From contig NZ_CP016778.1 in the NCBI RefSeq assembly GCF_002288265.1, positions 496,001 through 560,000 on the forward strand: a stretch of DNA of 64,000 nt, given 5' to 3'. Origin of the DNA: Candidatus Planktophila versatilis (GTDB lineage Bacteria > Actinomycetota > Actinomycetes > Nanopelagicales > Nanopelagicaceae). Shown here piece after piece: positions 1-7,392 of this stretch (the first letter of the stretch is position 1; every line of letters begins with the position of its first letter). A program made the position numbers and the translations under genes. The notes below the pieces were generated by a model. The model ran no database searches. It had not been told where the DNA came from and saw nothing but the letters and a program-made list of their open reading frames with translations.

Positions 1-44
1 GTGGCAGGGTATCAATCGAAGTACATCAAGGTGCGCGAACTTAA

Positions 45-785
45 TTAAATCCAAGTTTGAATCACGGTAAAGGTTGCCAGGGCAAAGAGCAGGTAGGCAA
101 AGGATGCGCGCAAGACTTTAGGGTTGGTGCGATGGGCCTGCGATGATGCAATTTGGGCAACAACAATTGCGGCAGCTCCAATAAAGATGGGGATATGCCA
201 CTGCACATCCCCCCACTGATCTGGGCGGCCCAAGAAGGCAGTGAGTGAGTTGATGCAGATGATAAAAAGTGCGGTTCCGGCTGCGACTACTTGCGGTGTT
301 CCAAAGAAGAGCACCAGCACTGGTAGCGCTATGAATCCGCCACCAATTCCGAAGAGACCGGTAATGGAGCCAATAACCAGCGACATCACTATAAGCACAG
401 GTATGGGCATGCGCTTTTGTTCTTCAAGTTTTGGTGGGCGCAACATAGAAGCACCGGCAACTACCAGCACGACAGCTAATCCAGAAGTAATAAATGCATC
501 AGGTAATTTATCTGCAATCGATGAGAAGCCAAGGTTGGTAATGAGCCCGAATGCCCAGATTACTAAGGCATCGCGGTAGAGCACCTGCTTCTTTCGTGCT
601 TTCGGAATGACACCGGAGGCTGCTGCCAGAAAAACCACTGCGATAGCAGCCGTGGTTGCCTCGTTCGGGTCAAAGCCAAAACCATAGATGAGAATCGGCA
701 CAGAGAGCATCGCTCCACCTGCGCCAACAAAGCCAAGAACTGCGCCAATAAATGATCCGGCAATCAGGGCTCCGAGGATTTCCAT
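45..785 (-). CDS. TauE/SafE-family (UPF0721) membrane exporter
   Basis: Multi-pass membrane protein of about 246 residues. Two homologous halves each carry a Gly-rich segment (GFVGAGGAMLSVP near the N-terminus, GLFGIGGGFIALPVL in the middle), which is the hallmark of the TauE/SafE family. Members export or import sulfur-containing or other small anions (sulfite, sulfoacetate); the substrate here cannot be read from the sequence. I prefer the ATG at 785, preceded by GGAAAG at good spacing. The longer in-frame GTG at 821 lies inside a strong hairpin. It follows a DoxX-like gene on the same strand; sulfur metabolism is a guess from family only. Confidence 0.8.
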   Translation of the reverse strand: MEILGALIAGSFIGAVLGFVGAGGAMLSVPILIYGFGFDPNEATTAAIAVVFLAAASGVIPKARKKQVLYRDALVIWAFGLITNLGFSSIADKLPDAFITSGLAVVLVVAGASMLRPPKLEEQKRMPIPVLIVMSLVIGSITGLFGIGGGFIALPVLVLFFGTPQVVAAGTALFIICINSLTAFLGRPDQWGDVQWHIPIFIGAAAIVVAQIASSQAHRTNPKVLRASFAYLLFALATFTVIQTWI

Positions 786-810
786 AGCCGCATCTTTCCA
801 TGAGAATGCG

Positions 811-840
811 AAAGCCCCCACGATTTCTCGTAGGGGCTTT
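811..840 (-). terminator. Hairpin between DoxX-like and TauE-like genes
   Basis: Inverted repeat with AAAGCCCC/GGGGCTTT outer arms, about 13 bp per arm with one mismatch and a 4-nt loop. It sits just after the stop of the 858-1280 gene on the minus strand. There is no long T-run, so it is either a weak terminator or an mRNA-stabilising hairpin before the TauE-like gene. Confidence 0.55.
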
Positions 841-857
841 CGTGAATTACTGGCTAA

Positions 858-1280
858 TTAGAAGTTGAAGAATGCAAGATTTCCGATGCTTGGTCCGAAT
901 TCTGTCAGTGTTCCCCATGCGATGAGAGCGAAGAGGATAAGTGAAGCTCCGGCAAGTGCGATGTCCTTGTTAAAGGCGATCATTTCGTTCTGCTTAGTTG
1001 TTGGGTCAGTCTCTTTCCAGAAGTTGTGGAAGATCACTGCGGCCAGGATGAGCGTAATTGCGAGCAAGAGCGCGCCAAGGTCTACCCAGAATCCGGCTGC
1101 AATGTAGATGCCGCCAAGCAGGAAGAAGAGACCTGAGATAAGGACTCCGAGCTTTGCAGCCGGTAGCTTCTTGTACTGGGCATAACCTGTCATTGCTTCA
1201 AGCTTTGCAAAGTGAGCGATACCTGATGTCACAAAAATAAGTGCGAAGAGGATTCGCCCGATTACTAGAACTGCGTCCAA
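858..1280 (-). CDS. DoxX-family integral membrane protein
   Basis: 140-residue protein with four predicted hydrophobic helices. The N-terminus (VIGRILFALIFVTSGIAHF) and the GYAQYKKLPAAK loop are typical of the DoxX/DoxD family, whose members act around thiol, quinone or sulfur redox chemistry and are often induced by oxidative or electrophile stress. The start is TTG with a strong AGGAGAA Shine-Dalgarno about 5 nt upstream. A perfect 18-bp palindrome lies 42-59 bp upstream. Family assignment is good; physiological role unknown. Confidence 0.8.
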   Translation of the reverse strand: MDAVLVIGRILFALIFVTSGIAHFAKLEAMTGYAQYKKLPAAKLGVLISGLFFLLGGIYIAAGFWVDLGALLLAITLILAAVIFHNFWKETDPTTKQNEMIAFNKDIALAGASLILFALIAWGTLTEFGPSIGNLAFFNF

Positions 1281-1321
1281 TTGATTCTCCTAAAGGTTGG
1301 GGTGGGTCTTACTTCTAAGAG

Positions 1322-1339
1322 TAGTTGAAATTTCAACTA
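1322..1339. promoter_or_regulatory. Perfect 18-bp palindrome, likely operator
   Basis: TAGTTGAAATTTCAACTA is an exact palindrome in the intergenic region between the DoxX-like gene (minus) and the SOS mutasome operon (plus). Its position just upstream of the DoxX start and its dimer-sized symmetry suggest an operator for a MarR/OhrR-like repressor. The regulator is not in this window. Confidence 0.6.
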
Positions 1340-1425
1340 TATTTCGCCACGCCACGCATGATCGGGCTGCCTAGTTGAGCGTGAATCGAGGGGGAGTTGC
1401 CCTTGTCAGAGCTCTGGACTACTTT

Positions 1426-1441
1426 TCGAACATCTGTTCGA
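1426..1441. promoter_or_regulatory. LexA (SOS) box
   Basis: TCGAAC-ATCT-GTTCGA matches the actinobacterial/Gram-positive LexA operator (CGAAC-N4-GTTCG). The symmetry extends by a further base pair on each side. It lies 33 bp upstream of the DUF6504 start codon, so it should control the DUF6504-dnaE2-dinB operon as part of the DNA-damage response. Confidence 0.88.
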
Positions 1442-1473
1442 ATATCCACAGGCACCAGGGGAAGTAGTAAAAG

Positions 1474-1752
1474 ATGGCAGCAGAAGTAGTAAGGCCGCAC
1501 GAGGTCCTATCCGATGGTGGGCTCACACCCATTGAATTCACCTTTAAAGGTAAGCGTTTTCGTATCCATGCAGTTTTATCTAGATGGTGTGAAGCAGGCG
1601 GATGGTGGAATCGCATTAGCGATGGAAAGTTTCGCCCCGATGATCAAGCGCGTGCGCTCTGGACGGTAGAGGCGGCGCCCATTGGCGCACTGACAACCTT
1701 CCAACTCGAACGTGATGAGACAACGGGTCAATGGATTATTAGAGCTATCTAA
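1474..1752 (+). CDS. DUF6504-family protein of the mutasome operon
   Basis: 92-residue soluble protein with a conserved C-terminal segment (ALWTVEAA, then TTFQLERDETTGQW) and an Arg/Trp-rich middle (CEAGGWWNRIS). It resembles the small DUF6504 proteins found before dnaE2/dinB in Streptomyces and other actinobacteria. Biochemical function is unknown; context suggests an accessory factor for translesion synthesis. AGGGGA precedes the ATG. It ends 2 nt before dnaE2, so the genes are surely co-transcribed from the LexA-controlled promoter. Confidence 0.75.
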   Translation: MAAEVVRPHEVLSDGGLTPIEFTFKGKRFRIHAVLSRWCEAGGWWNRISDGKFRPDDQARALWTVEAAPIGALTTFQLERDETTGQWIIRAI

Positions 1753-1754
1753 CC

Positions 1755-4700
1755 ATGAGCTTTATTCACTTACGCACAGCAAGTGCCTATTCATTTAAAT
1801 ATGGCACTACTCAACCACGCGATCTTGTTGCTCGCGCATCTGAATTCGAGATGCCCGCTTTGGCACTAACAGATCGCGATGGCCTAGCTGGCGCAATTCG
1901 TTTTACTAAGGCCTGTGTAGCTCATGGCATCGCACCGATTATTGGAATCAATCTGCCGATTGCAATTGGCGATACATCGGGTGTCTTGCCGCGCATCACA
2001 ATCTTGGCGCATGGCGATGGGGGATGGCGCAGCTTGGTGCGCTTGATGACCGGCATACATATGAATACCGATAGCCGAAAGCCGGTACTCACACCCGAGC
2101 TCCTGGAAAAATTTAGCCAGTACACATCTCAGCTGCATCTGCTTCATGGCCCGGAATCACCGGTATCGCAGGCAATTGCCACCCATCGCTTTGATAGCGC
2201 CCTTGATATCTTTAATCAGACCCGCGATCTCTTTGCCGACCATGCCATCGAATGTGTCTCGCACTTGGTGGCCGGTAATGGACCGCGCTCTACCGTGCAC
2301 GCAGCACGCAGTCTTATCTTTGCCCGCGATAACGATATTGATGCGGTGATTACCAACGCTGTGCGGATGCGTGATCGCGCTGATGGTCCGGTTGCTGATG
2401 TCTTAGATTGCGCTCGCCAATTAGTGCCGCTGCATCCACGCAATGTTGAACGTCGAAATGCGGAAGCGTATTTAAAGAGCAGCGATGAAATGATTGCACT
2501 CGCTGCTGAAATCGCACGCGCAGCAGGTGAGCGCACACCGCGTTTACTACTTAAAACAACGCGTCAGTGGGCCGAGCGTGCAGTCTTATCACCACATCGC
2601 GATATTGGGTTAGGTGCCATTCATCTACCGGAAGCCCATGTTGTGGGCGCTGATTCACCTGCTGCGATGCGCACACTTTTGCGTACTCGTGCTGAAGCTG
2701 GAATTAATTGGCGTTATAACGACGGCGCAACGATTGCCAAAGCACGTGCTCGCCTTGATGATGAACTGGCAACAGTTGCAACACTGGGATATGAGTCTTA
2801 CTTTCTTAGCGTTGCCGATATCACCGATATGGCGCGCGCTGCCGATATTCGTGTTGCAGCACGTGGTAGCGGCGCCGGTTCATTGATCTGTCACCTACTT
2901 GGAATCTCTGGCGTTGATCCGATGCAACATGGGCTACTCATGGAGCGCTTTTGTTCACCGCTGCGCCGGGCGCTACCTGATATTGATATCGATGTTGAAT
3001 CTGCAAGACGTCTTGAAATTTATGAGATGGTCTTTAAGCGTTATGGAGCACAAGATTGGAGTAAGCCAGGTGCTCTTTCGCGGTGTGCCACAGTTGCCAT
3101 GGTTGATACCTACCGCGCCCGCCATGCAATTCGCGATGCCGGAGCGGCGCTGGGCATGCCAGCGATGGAGATTGATTTATTGGCAAAGTCGATGCCGCAT
3201 ATTCGAGCCGGCAATATTGATGCCGCGCTGAACTCGTTACCTGAGTTAAAGAATATGAATACATCGGCGCCTTTAACTCGGGCAACGATTGCTCTCGCTG
3301 CCCGCCTTGATGGTCTGCCGCGCCACCTTGCCATGCATCCATGTGCGATGGTCTTATCTGATGCAGCTTTTCTTGACCGGGCACCGATACAACTCAACGC
3401 TGGTGGCTTTCCGATGGTGGAATTTGATAAAGATGATGTGGAAGATATTGGTTTACTCAAGCTCGATATCTTGGGCGTGCGGATGCAATCGGCTATCGCA
3501 CACGCCGTGCATGAAATTAAACGAATTGAAGATACTGAAATTGATATTGATGCCGTGGCACTCGATGATGCTGATACCTATAACCTGATTCAATCAACGC
3601 GCACACTCGGTATCTTTCAAGTAGAGAGTCCTGGCCAACGCGAACTTGTGGGCAAGTTAGAGCCGCGCACATTTAGCGATCTGGTTATCGATATCTCACT
3701 CTTTCGGCCAGGGCCGGTCAAAAGTGACATGATCCGCCCATTTCTTGAGGCCAGACATGGCTTTACTCCGGCACGCATCATCCATCCCGACTTGCTTCCC
3801 ATCTTGTCGGAAACTGAAGGTGTTGTGGTCTTTCACGAACAGGTAATTTCAATCATCTCGGTCATGACAGGTATCTCACTTGCCGCCGCTGATGAGAAAC
3901 GTAGGGCGCTGGGGGATAGGGGCGGCCAACAAGAAGTCTGCGACTGGTTCTTTCCTGCTGCAACCCAGCGCGGATATGAGTTACAGGTCATCACTGAAAT
4001 CTGGGAAGTATTGCGCGCCTTTGCATCCTTTGGTTTCTGTAAAGCACATGCGGCTGCCTTTGCTCTGCCCACATATCAATCAGCCTGGCTTAAGACCCAT
4101 CACCCAGCTGCATTTATGGCTGGGGTCTTAACGCACGACCCCGGTATGTATCCCAAGCGACTCATGCTCGATGAAGTGCGACAACTGGGTGTGGGTATTG
4201 CACCCCTTGATATCAATAAATCAGCTACTGATTATCACGTGGAGCGCACCCTCGATGGTGATGCAATCCGAATCGCTTTCGCTACCGTTGCTGGAATTTC
4301 TGCGAAAGAGATTGCATCCATTATTAGCGGGCAGCCCTATATCGATCTCGCCGATTTCTACCGCAGATCTGGCGCTTCAACTCCAGTGATTGAAAACCTT
4401 ATTCTCACTGGCGCTTTTGATTCGGTGCACAGCAATCAACGCGATCTGCTGCTGCACTTTAGCGATCTCCAGAAATCACCTGTGGCCCACCTTCCTGGTT
4501 CCCAACTCACCTTTGGTTTCGCACCACCCGCACTAGAAAGTAGCGGTCTGGCACCTATGAACTCGGCCGAGAAAGTTCGTAGTGAGATCAAGCATCTGGG
4601 AATGGATGTCACCGAACACATGCTCAGCTTCTATGCGCCATTTCTTAACGCAATTGGGGCGGTGAAATCATCAGATCTACTTTCACTACGTTCGAAGTCT

Positions 4701-4991
4701 TCGGTACTTGTGGCTGGTGTAAAAGTTGCTTTACAAACTCCGCCGGTGCGCTCTGGTCGCCGCGTTATCTTTCTTACCTTAGATGATGGCTATGGCTGCA
4801 GTGATTCCACCTTCTTTCCTGATGCCCAAGTCGATCATGCATCTACCTTGTATTCGACATCGCTGCTTTTGGTGCGTGGGCAAACTCGGCGCACAGGTGC
4901 ACGTGGCATATCAATACGGGCAACAGCGGTGTGGGACTTAAGCCTGGCCTACGAAAAATGGCGCGTGCATAGAGATAGTGTGGCGATATGA
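1755..4991 (+). CDS. dnaE2: Error-prone DNA polymerase III alpha subunit, DnaE2/ImuC-like
   Basis: 1078-residue C-family polymerase. Order: N-terminal PHP domain (about 1-250), palm with the catalytic PDIDID aspartates (about 408-413), a third Asp in GLLKLDILG (about 571), fingers/helix-hairpin-helix region, and a degenerate OB fold at the C-terminus. It is shorter than the replicative DnaE at 29220. The PHP metal-binding histidines are lost: HLRTAS here against HLHVHT in the replicative enzyme, and TDRDG against TDHGN. So proofreading-type PHP activity is unlikely. SOS box upstream and a 4-bp overlap with dinB support a role in translesion mutagenesis. Confidence 0.9.
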   Translation: MSFIHLRTASAYSFKYGTTQPRDLVARASEFEMPALALTDRDGLAGAIRFTKACVAHGIAPIIGINLPIAIGDTSGVLPRITILAHGDGGWRSLVRLMTGIHMNTDSRKPVLTPELLEKFSQYTSQLHLLHGPESPVSQAIATHRFDSALDIFNQTRDLFADHAIECVSHLVAGNGPRSTVHAARSLIFARDNDIDAVITNAVRMRDRADGPVADVLDCARQLVPLHPRNVERRNAEAYLKSSDEMIALAAEIARAAGERTPRLLLKTTRQWAERAVLSPHRDIGLGAIHLPEAHVVGADSPAAMRTLLRTRAEAGINWRYNDGATIAKARARLDDELATVATLGYESYFLSVADITDMARAADIRVAARGSGAGSLICHLLGISGVDPMQHGLLMERFCSPLRRALPDIDIDVESARRLEIYEMVFKRYGAQDWSKPGALSRCATVAMVDTYRARHAIRDAGAALGMPAMEIDLLAKSMPHIRAGNIDAALNSLPELKNMNTSAPLTRATIALAARLDGLPRHLAMHPCAMVLSDAAFLDRAPIQLNAGGFPMVEFDKDDVEDIGLLKLDILGVRMQSAIAHAVHEIKRIEDTEIDIDAVALDDADTYNLIQSTRTLGIFQVESPGQRELVGKLEPRTFSDLVIDISLFRPGPVKSDMIRPFLEARHGFTPARIIHPDLLPILSETEGVVVFHEQVISIISVMTGISLAAADEKRRALGDRGGQQEVCDWFFPAATQRGYELQVITEIWEVLRAFASFGFCKAHAAAFALPTYQSAWLKTHHPAAFMAGVLTHDPGMYPKRLMLDEVRQLGVGIAPLDINKSATDYHVERTLDGDAIRIAFATVAGISAKEIASIISGQPYIDLADFYRRSGASTPVIENLILTGAFDSVHSNQRDLLLHFSDLQKSPVAHLPGSQLTFGFAPPALESSGLAPMNSAEKVRSEIKHLGMDVTEHMLSFYAPFLNAIGAVKSSDLLSLRSKSSVLVAGVKVALQTPPVRSGRRVIFLTLDDGYGCSDSTFFPDAQVDHASTLYSTSLLLVRGQTRRTGARGISIRATAVWDLSLAYEKWRVHRDSVAI

Positions 4992-6178
4992 GTGAAGAGC
5001 TAGTGCAAGCAACAATCTTGCATGTAGATATGGATGCGTTCTATGCATCTGTGGCCGAGCTCGATAACCCGCAATATAAAGGTAAGGCCCTGGTTGTTGG
5101 TGCTGGTGTGCGCGGCGTAGTTCTTTCGGCAAACTATGAAGCGCGTAAATTCGGTATTCGCGCTGCTATGCCGGTGGGACGAGCAAAGCGAATGGCGCCT
5201 CATGCCATCTTTATCGCACCAGAGCATCATCGCTATGCCGAAATTTCAGAGCGAGTGATGACGATATTTAACTCCTTCACACCCCTTGTTGAACCCATCT
5301 CACTTGATGAAGCATTTCTTGATGTGACAGGGTCCCAGAAACTATTTGGTGATGGACGCGAGATTGCTGCCAAGATTCGGGCGCAGGTAGAGCAGGAAGA
5401 GGGAATTACCTGTTCGGTGGGAATTGCACAATCTAAATTTATTGCAAAGCTAGCATCGCAACACTGCAAACCTAATGGCATGCTGGAAATCAAATCAGAT
5501 CGAATCTTGGAGTTCTTACATCCACTTCCCGTGCGCGCACTATGGGGAGTGGGCCCTAAGACAGCTGAATCACTGGATCGACTTGGGCTACATACTGTTG
5601 CCGATATCGCCAATACTCCGCGGTCAACTCTCGTGCGCGCACTCGGAGATGCCACCGGTGAATCACTCTATGAACTTGCCTGGGGTCGTGATTATCGAAA
5701 TGTGATTCCAGATGAGCCAGAGAAAAGTATTGGCAATGAAGAAACTTTTGCTCGCGATATCGATAGCCCGGAAGAGATATTGGCGGAGTTCTTGCGCATG
5801 GCAGAGAAGGCAACAGCGCGCTTGCGAGAACGCGGCTTATTTGCCAAGACAGTGACGATGAAGATTAAGTTTGCAGATTTCACAACACTTAGCCGGGCCA
5901 AGACTTTACCTATCGGAATCGATGGCACACATGAGACCTATGAAATTGTGAAGAAGTTATATCTAGCCCTTAACAATGAAGGTGCACGGATTCGCCTGGT
6001 TGGGGTCTCACTGAGTAATTTGCTTGATGAGGCGCCGGTGCAGCTAGAACTTGGAGCGCGCGAGCGCGGGTGGCGCGATGCCGATACCGCTATCGATAAG
6101 GCGAAAGCCCGTTTTGGCGGGGGCAGCGTGCGCCCAGGACGGCTGATTACGGGGGATTCTGGCGATAGTGAGGCGTAA
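4988..6178 (+). CDS. dinB: DNA polymerase IV (Y-family)
   Basis: 396-residue Y-family translesion polymerase. It has HVDMDAFYASV at about 12-22 (first catalytic Asp), SLDEAFLDVTG at about 104-114 (catalytic Asp-Glu), the thumb helix-hairpin-helix (WGVGPKTAESLDRLG) and a little-finger domain up to about residue 350. Catalytic acidic residues are intact, so it is an active polymerase rather than an ImuB-type inactive paralogue. The start ATG overlaps the dnaE2 stop (ATGA), indicating translational coupling. Its place in the SOS operon suggests it supplies the second polymerase of the mutasome. Confidence 0.92.
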   Translation: MSEELVQATILHVDMDAFYASVAELDNPQYKGKALVVGAGVRGVVLSANYEARKFGIRAAMPVGRAKRMAPHAIFIAPEHHRYAEISERVMTIFNSFTPLVEPISLDEAFLDVTGSQKLFGDGREIAAKIRAQVEQEEGITCSVGIAQSKFIAKLASQHCKPNGMLEIKSDRILEFLHPLPVRALWGVGPKTAESLDRLGLHTVADIANTPRSTLVRALGDATGESLYELAWGRDYRNVIPDEPEKSIGNEETFARDIDSPEEILAEFLRMAEKATARLRERGLFAKTVTMKIKFADFTTLSRAKTLPIGIDGTHETYEIVKKLYLALNNEGARIRLVGVSLSNLLDEAPVQLELGARERGWRDADTAIDKAKARFGGGSVRPGRLITGDSGDSEA

Positions 6179-6202
6179 GTAGCGCAAGAAAAAGAAGTGT
6201 TC

Positions 6203-6208
6203 TACAGT
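6203..6208 (+). promoter_or_regulatory. -10 box TACAGT, leaderless promoter of the DUF3040 gene
   Basis: TACAGT is followed by exactly 6 nt and then the ATG at 6215, with no Shine-Dalgarno. The expected transcription start coincides with the start codon. Confidence 0.55.
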
Positions 6209-6214
6209 GTGTAT

Positions 6215-6562
6215 ATGTCTTTATCTGATCGTGAGCGCCGCTTATTGGCCGAGATGGAAGCTGCCCTGGCTACCGATGATCCAGGGCTAGAGTCAAAGTT
6301 GGCTGGCTCAACAATGACAGCAACCAAGCCTCGCCTTCTACTCGCACTCGCCCTGGTAGTTCTAGGCATTGGCGTCATATTTGCCGGCCTGATCTCAAAG
6401 ACCACCCCAGTGGGAGTAGTGGGCTTTCTGATCTCCCTCACCGGAGTCCTTACCCTGGTTCGCTCCCTTGGCGCTGTGACAAAGGGCGCCCCACGTACTA
6501 AATCCTCGCGTAAATCACTCTCCAAGCGTCTTGATGAGCGTTGGGAACAACGAGATCTCTAA
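6215..6562 (+). CDS. DUF3040-family small membrane protein
   Basis: About 115 residues. The N-terminus MSLSDRERRLLAEMEAAL matches the DUF3040 signature of actinobacteria. It is followed by two transmembrane helices (LLLALALVVLGIGVIFAGL and VGVVGFLISLTGVLTLV) and a basic Ser/Lys/Arg tail. Function unknown; in many actinobacteria it sits beside mraZ, as here. I chose the ATG at 6215 over an upstream GTG because it begins the conserved motif and has a -10 box at leaderless spacing. Confidence 0.82.
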   Translation: MSLSDRERRLLAEMEAALATDDPGLESKLAGSTMTATKPRLLLALALVVLGIGVIFAGLISKTTPVGVVGFLISLTGVLTLVRSLGAVTKGAPRTKSSRKSLSKRLDERWEQRDL

Positions 6563-6581
6563 GTAAGCGCCATACCTCACC

Positions 6582-6610
6582 AGCCCTGACCCTACGGTCG
6601 GGGCTTTTTT
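6582..6610 (+). terminator. Rho-independent terminator
   Basis: A 10-bp stem AGCCCTGACC/GGTCGGGGCT (one G-U pair) with a 4-nt loop is followed by TTTTTT. It ends the DUF3040 transcript and separates it from the division cluster. Confidence 0.88.
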
Positions 6611-6653
6611 ACGCCCGTTTTCAGCTCGCCTTGAAAGGGGAGAGGGAGGGAAA

Positions 6654-6703
6654 ATAATGGCAGAAAGTGGTGATAAAAGGGGGAAAGTGGTGTAAAGTGG
6701 GGA
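6654..6703. promoter_or_regulatory. MraZ operator: 10-bp-period repeats
   Basis: AAAGTGG occurs at 6664, 6684 and 6694, with degenerate copies ATAATGG at 6654 and TAAAAGG at 6674, all on an exact 10-bp period. MraZ is known to bind short G-rich direct repeats on a helical-turn period upstream of its own gene. The array ends 51 bp before the mraZ start codon, consistent with autoregulation of the division cluster. Confidence 0.75.
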
Positions 6704-6754
6704 ATTAAGCGGGAAATTCACGCTTACGCCACTTGGGGAAGGGGTTCGATAGCG

Positions 6755-7186
6755 ATGTTTCTCGGTACTCACGAACCACGCCTTGATGAAAAAGGACGCC
6801 TGATCCTTCCCGCCAAATTCCGGGAAGAGCTCTCACCAGGTCTAGTCATTACTAAGGGTCAAGAGCGATGCCTCTATGTATTTCCCGCAACTGAATTCGC
6901 AACGATTACCGAGACCTTGCGTCAAGCACCTGTGACTGCAAAGAGCGCTCGCGATTACCAGCGCGTGATGTTTGCCGGTGCCCACGATGAAATTCCTGAT
7001 CGCCAAGGTCGCGTGACGATTCCACAAGGACTTCGCACCTATGCCGGTCTTGAAAAAGAGTGCGTAGTAATTGGTGCCAATACCCGCGTTGAAATTTGGG
7101 ATAGCGCTGCCTGGAGTGAATACCTCGCTGATCGCGAAAAGAGTTTTGCTGATGTTTCTGAAGAAGTTTTTCCGGGACTTTTTTAA
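6755..7186 (+). CDS. mraZ: MraZ transcriptional regulator
   Basis: 143 residues with two tandem SpoVT/AbrB-like half-domains ([23 protein letters not shown] type at about 2-24, [17 protein letters not shown] at about 75-91). MraZ forms a ring-shaped oligomer that binds direct repeats upstream of the dcw operon and usually represses it. A G-rich stretch (GGGGAAGGGG) lies about 10 nt before the ATG as Shine-Dalgarno. First gene of the division cluster; its repeat operator lies just upstream. The 3' end is folded into a long hairpin. Confidence 0.95.
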   Translation: MFLGTHEPRLDEKGRLILPAKFREELSPGLVITKGQERCLYVFPATEFATITETLRQAPVTAKSARDYQRVMFAGAHDEIPDRQGRVTIPQGLRTYAGLEKECVVIGANTRVEIWDSAAWSEYLADREKSFADVSEEVFPGLF

Positions 7187-7199
7187 AACATCAGCAAAA
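7144..7199 (+). repeat. Perfect 14-bp inverted repeat straddling the mraZ stop
   Basis: TTTTGCTGATGTTT at 7144-7157 pairs with AAACATCAGCAAAA at 7186-7199. Inside it AAGAAGT can pair with ACTTTTT, so the transcript could form an unusually long hairpin (over 20 bp) that includes the mraZ stop codon. No T-tail on the sense strand, so it may be a processing or decay barrier rather than a classic terminator. Confidence 0.65.
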
Positions 7200-7237
7200 A
7201 ATATTTATAACTGAATAAAAAGTTCACAACTAAATAG

Positions 7238-7356
7238 AGCGCTCATTTGTGGCCACCGCCGACCTCTCCTTACCAGTTGGGCCGGCAGCGACGTCCCTTC
7301 CCCGGCGTCGCTATCGCAATAGATCCGTCGGCCGGCGGTGACCAGAGCTGAGCGCT
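7238..7356 (+). ncRNA. Structured 5' leader resembling the mraW RNA motif
   Basis: Upstream of rsmH (mraW). Outer stem AGCGCTCA (7238-7245)/TGAGCGCT (7349-7356); second stem CACCGCCG (7254-7261)/CGGCGGTG (7333-7340); central hairpin AGCGACG (7287-7293)/CGTCGCT (7306-7312). The stretch is visibly GC-richer than its A/T-rich flank and has no good ORF. The mraW RNA motif is a conserved actinobacterial element placed exactly here; I infer identity from position and fold, not from a covariance search. Confidence 0.68.
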
Positions 7357-7392
7357 TAGTAAGTAAGACAGAAAATGGGAATGGGGGAGAAG

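Noticed and set aside
1-48. Open frame on the plus strand ending in TAA at 46-48, possibly the C-terminus of a convergent gene
   Set aside because: Only 15 codons are visible, with no recognisable motif; other frames are open for similar lengths.
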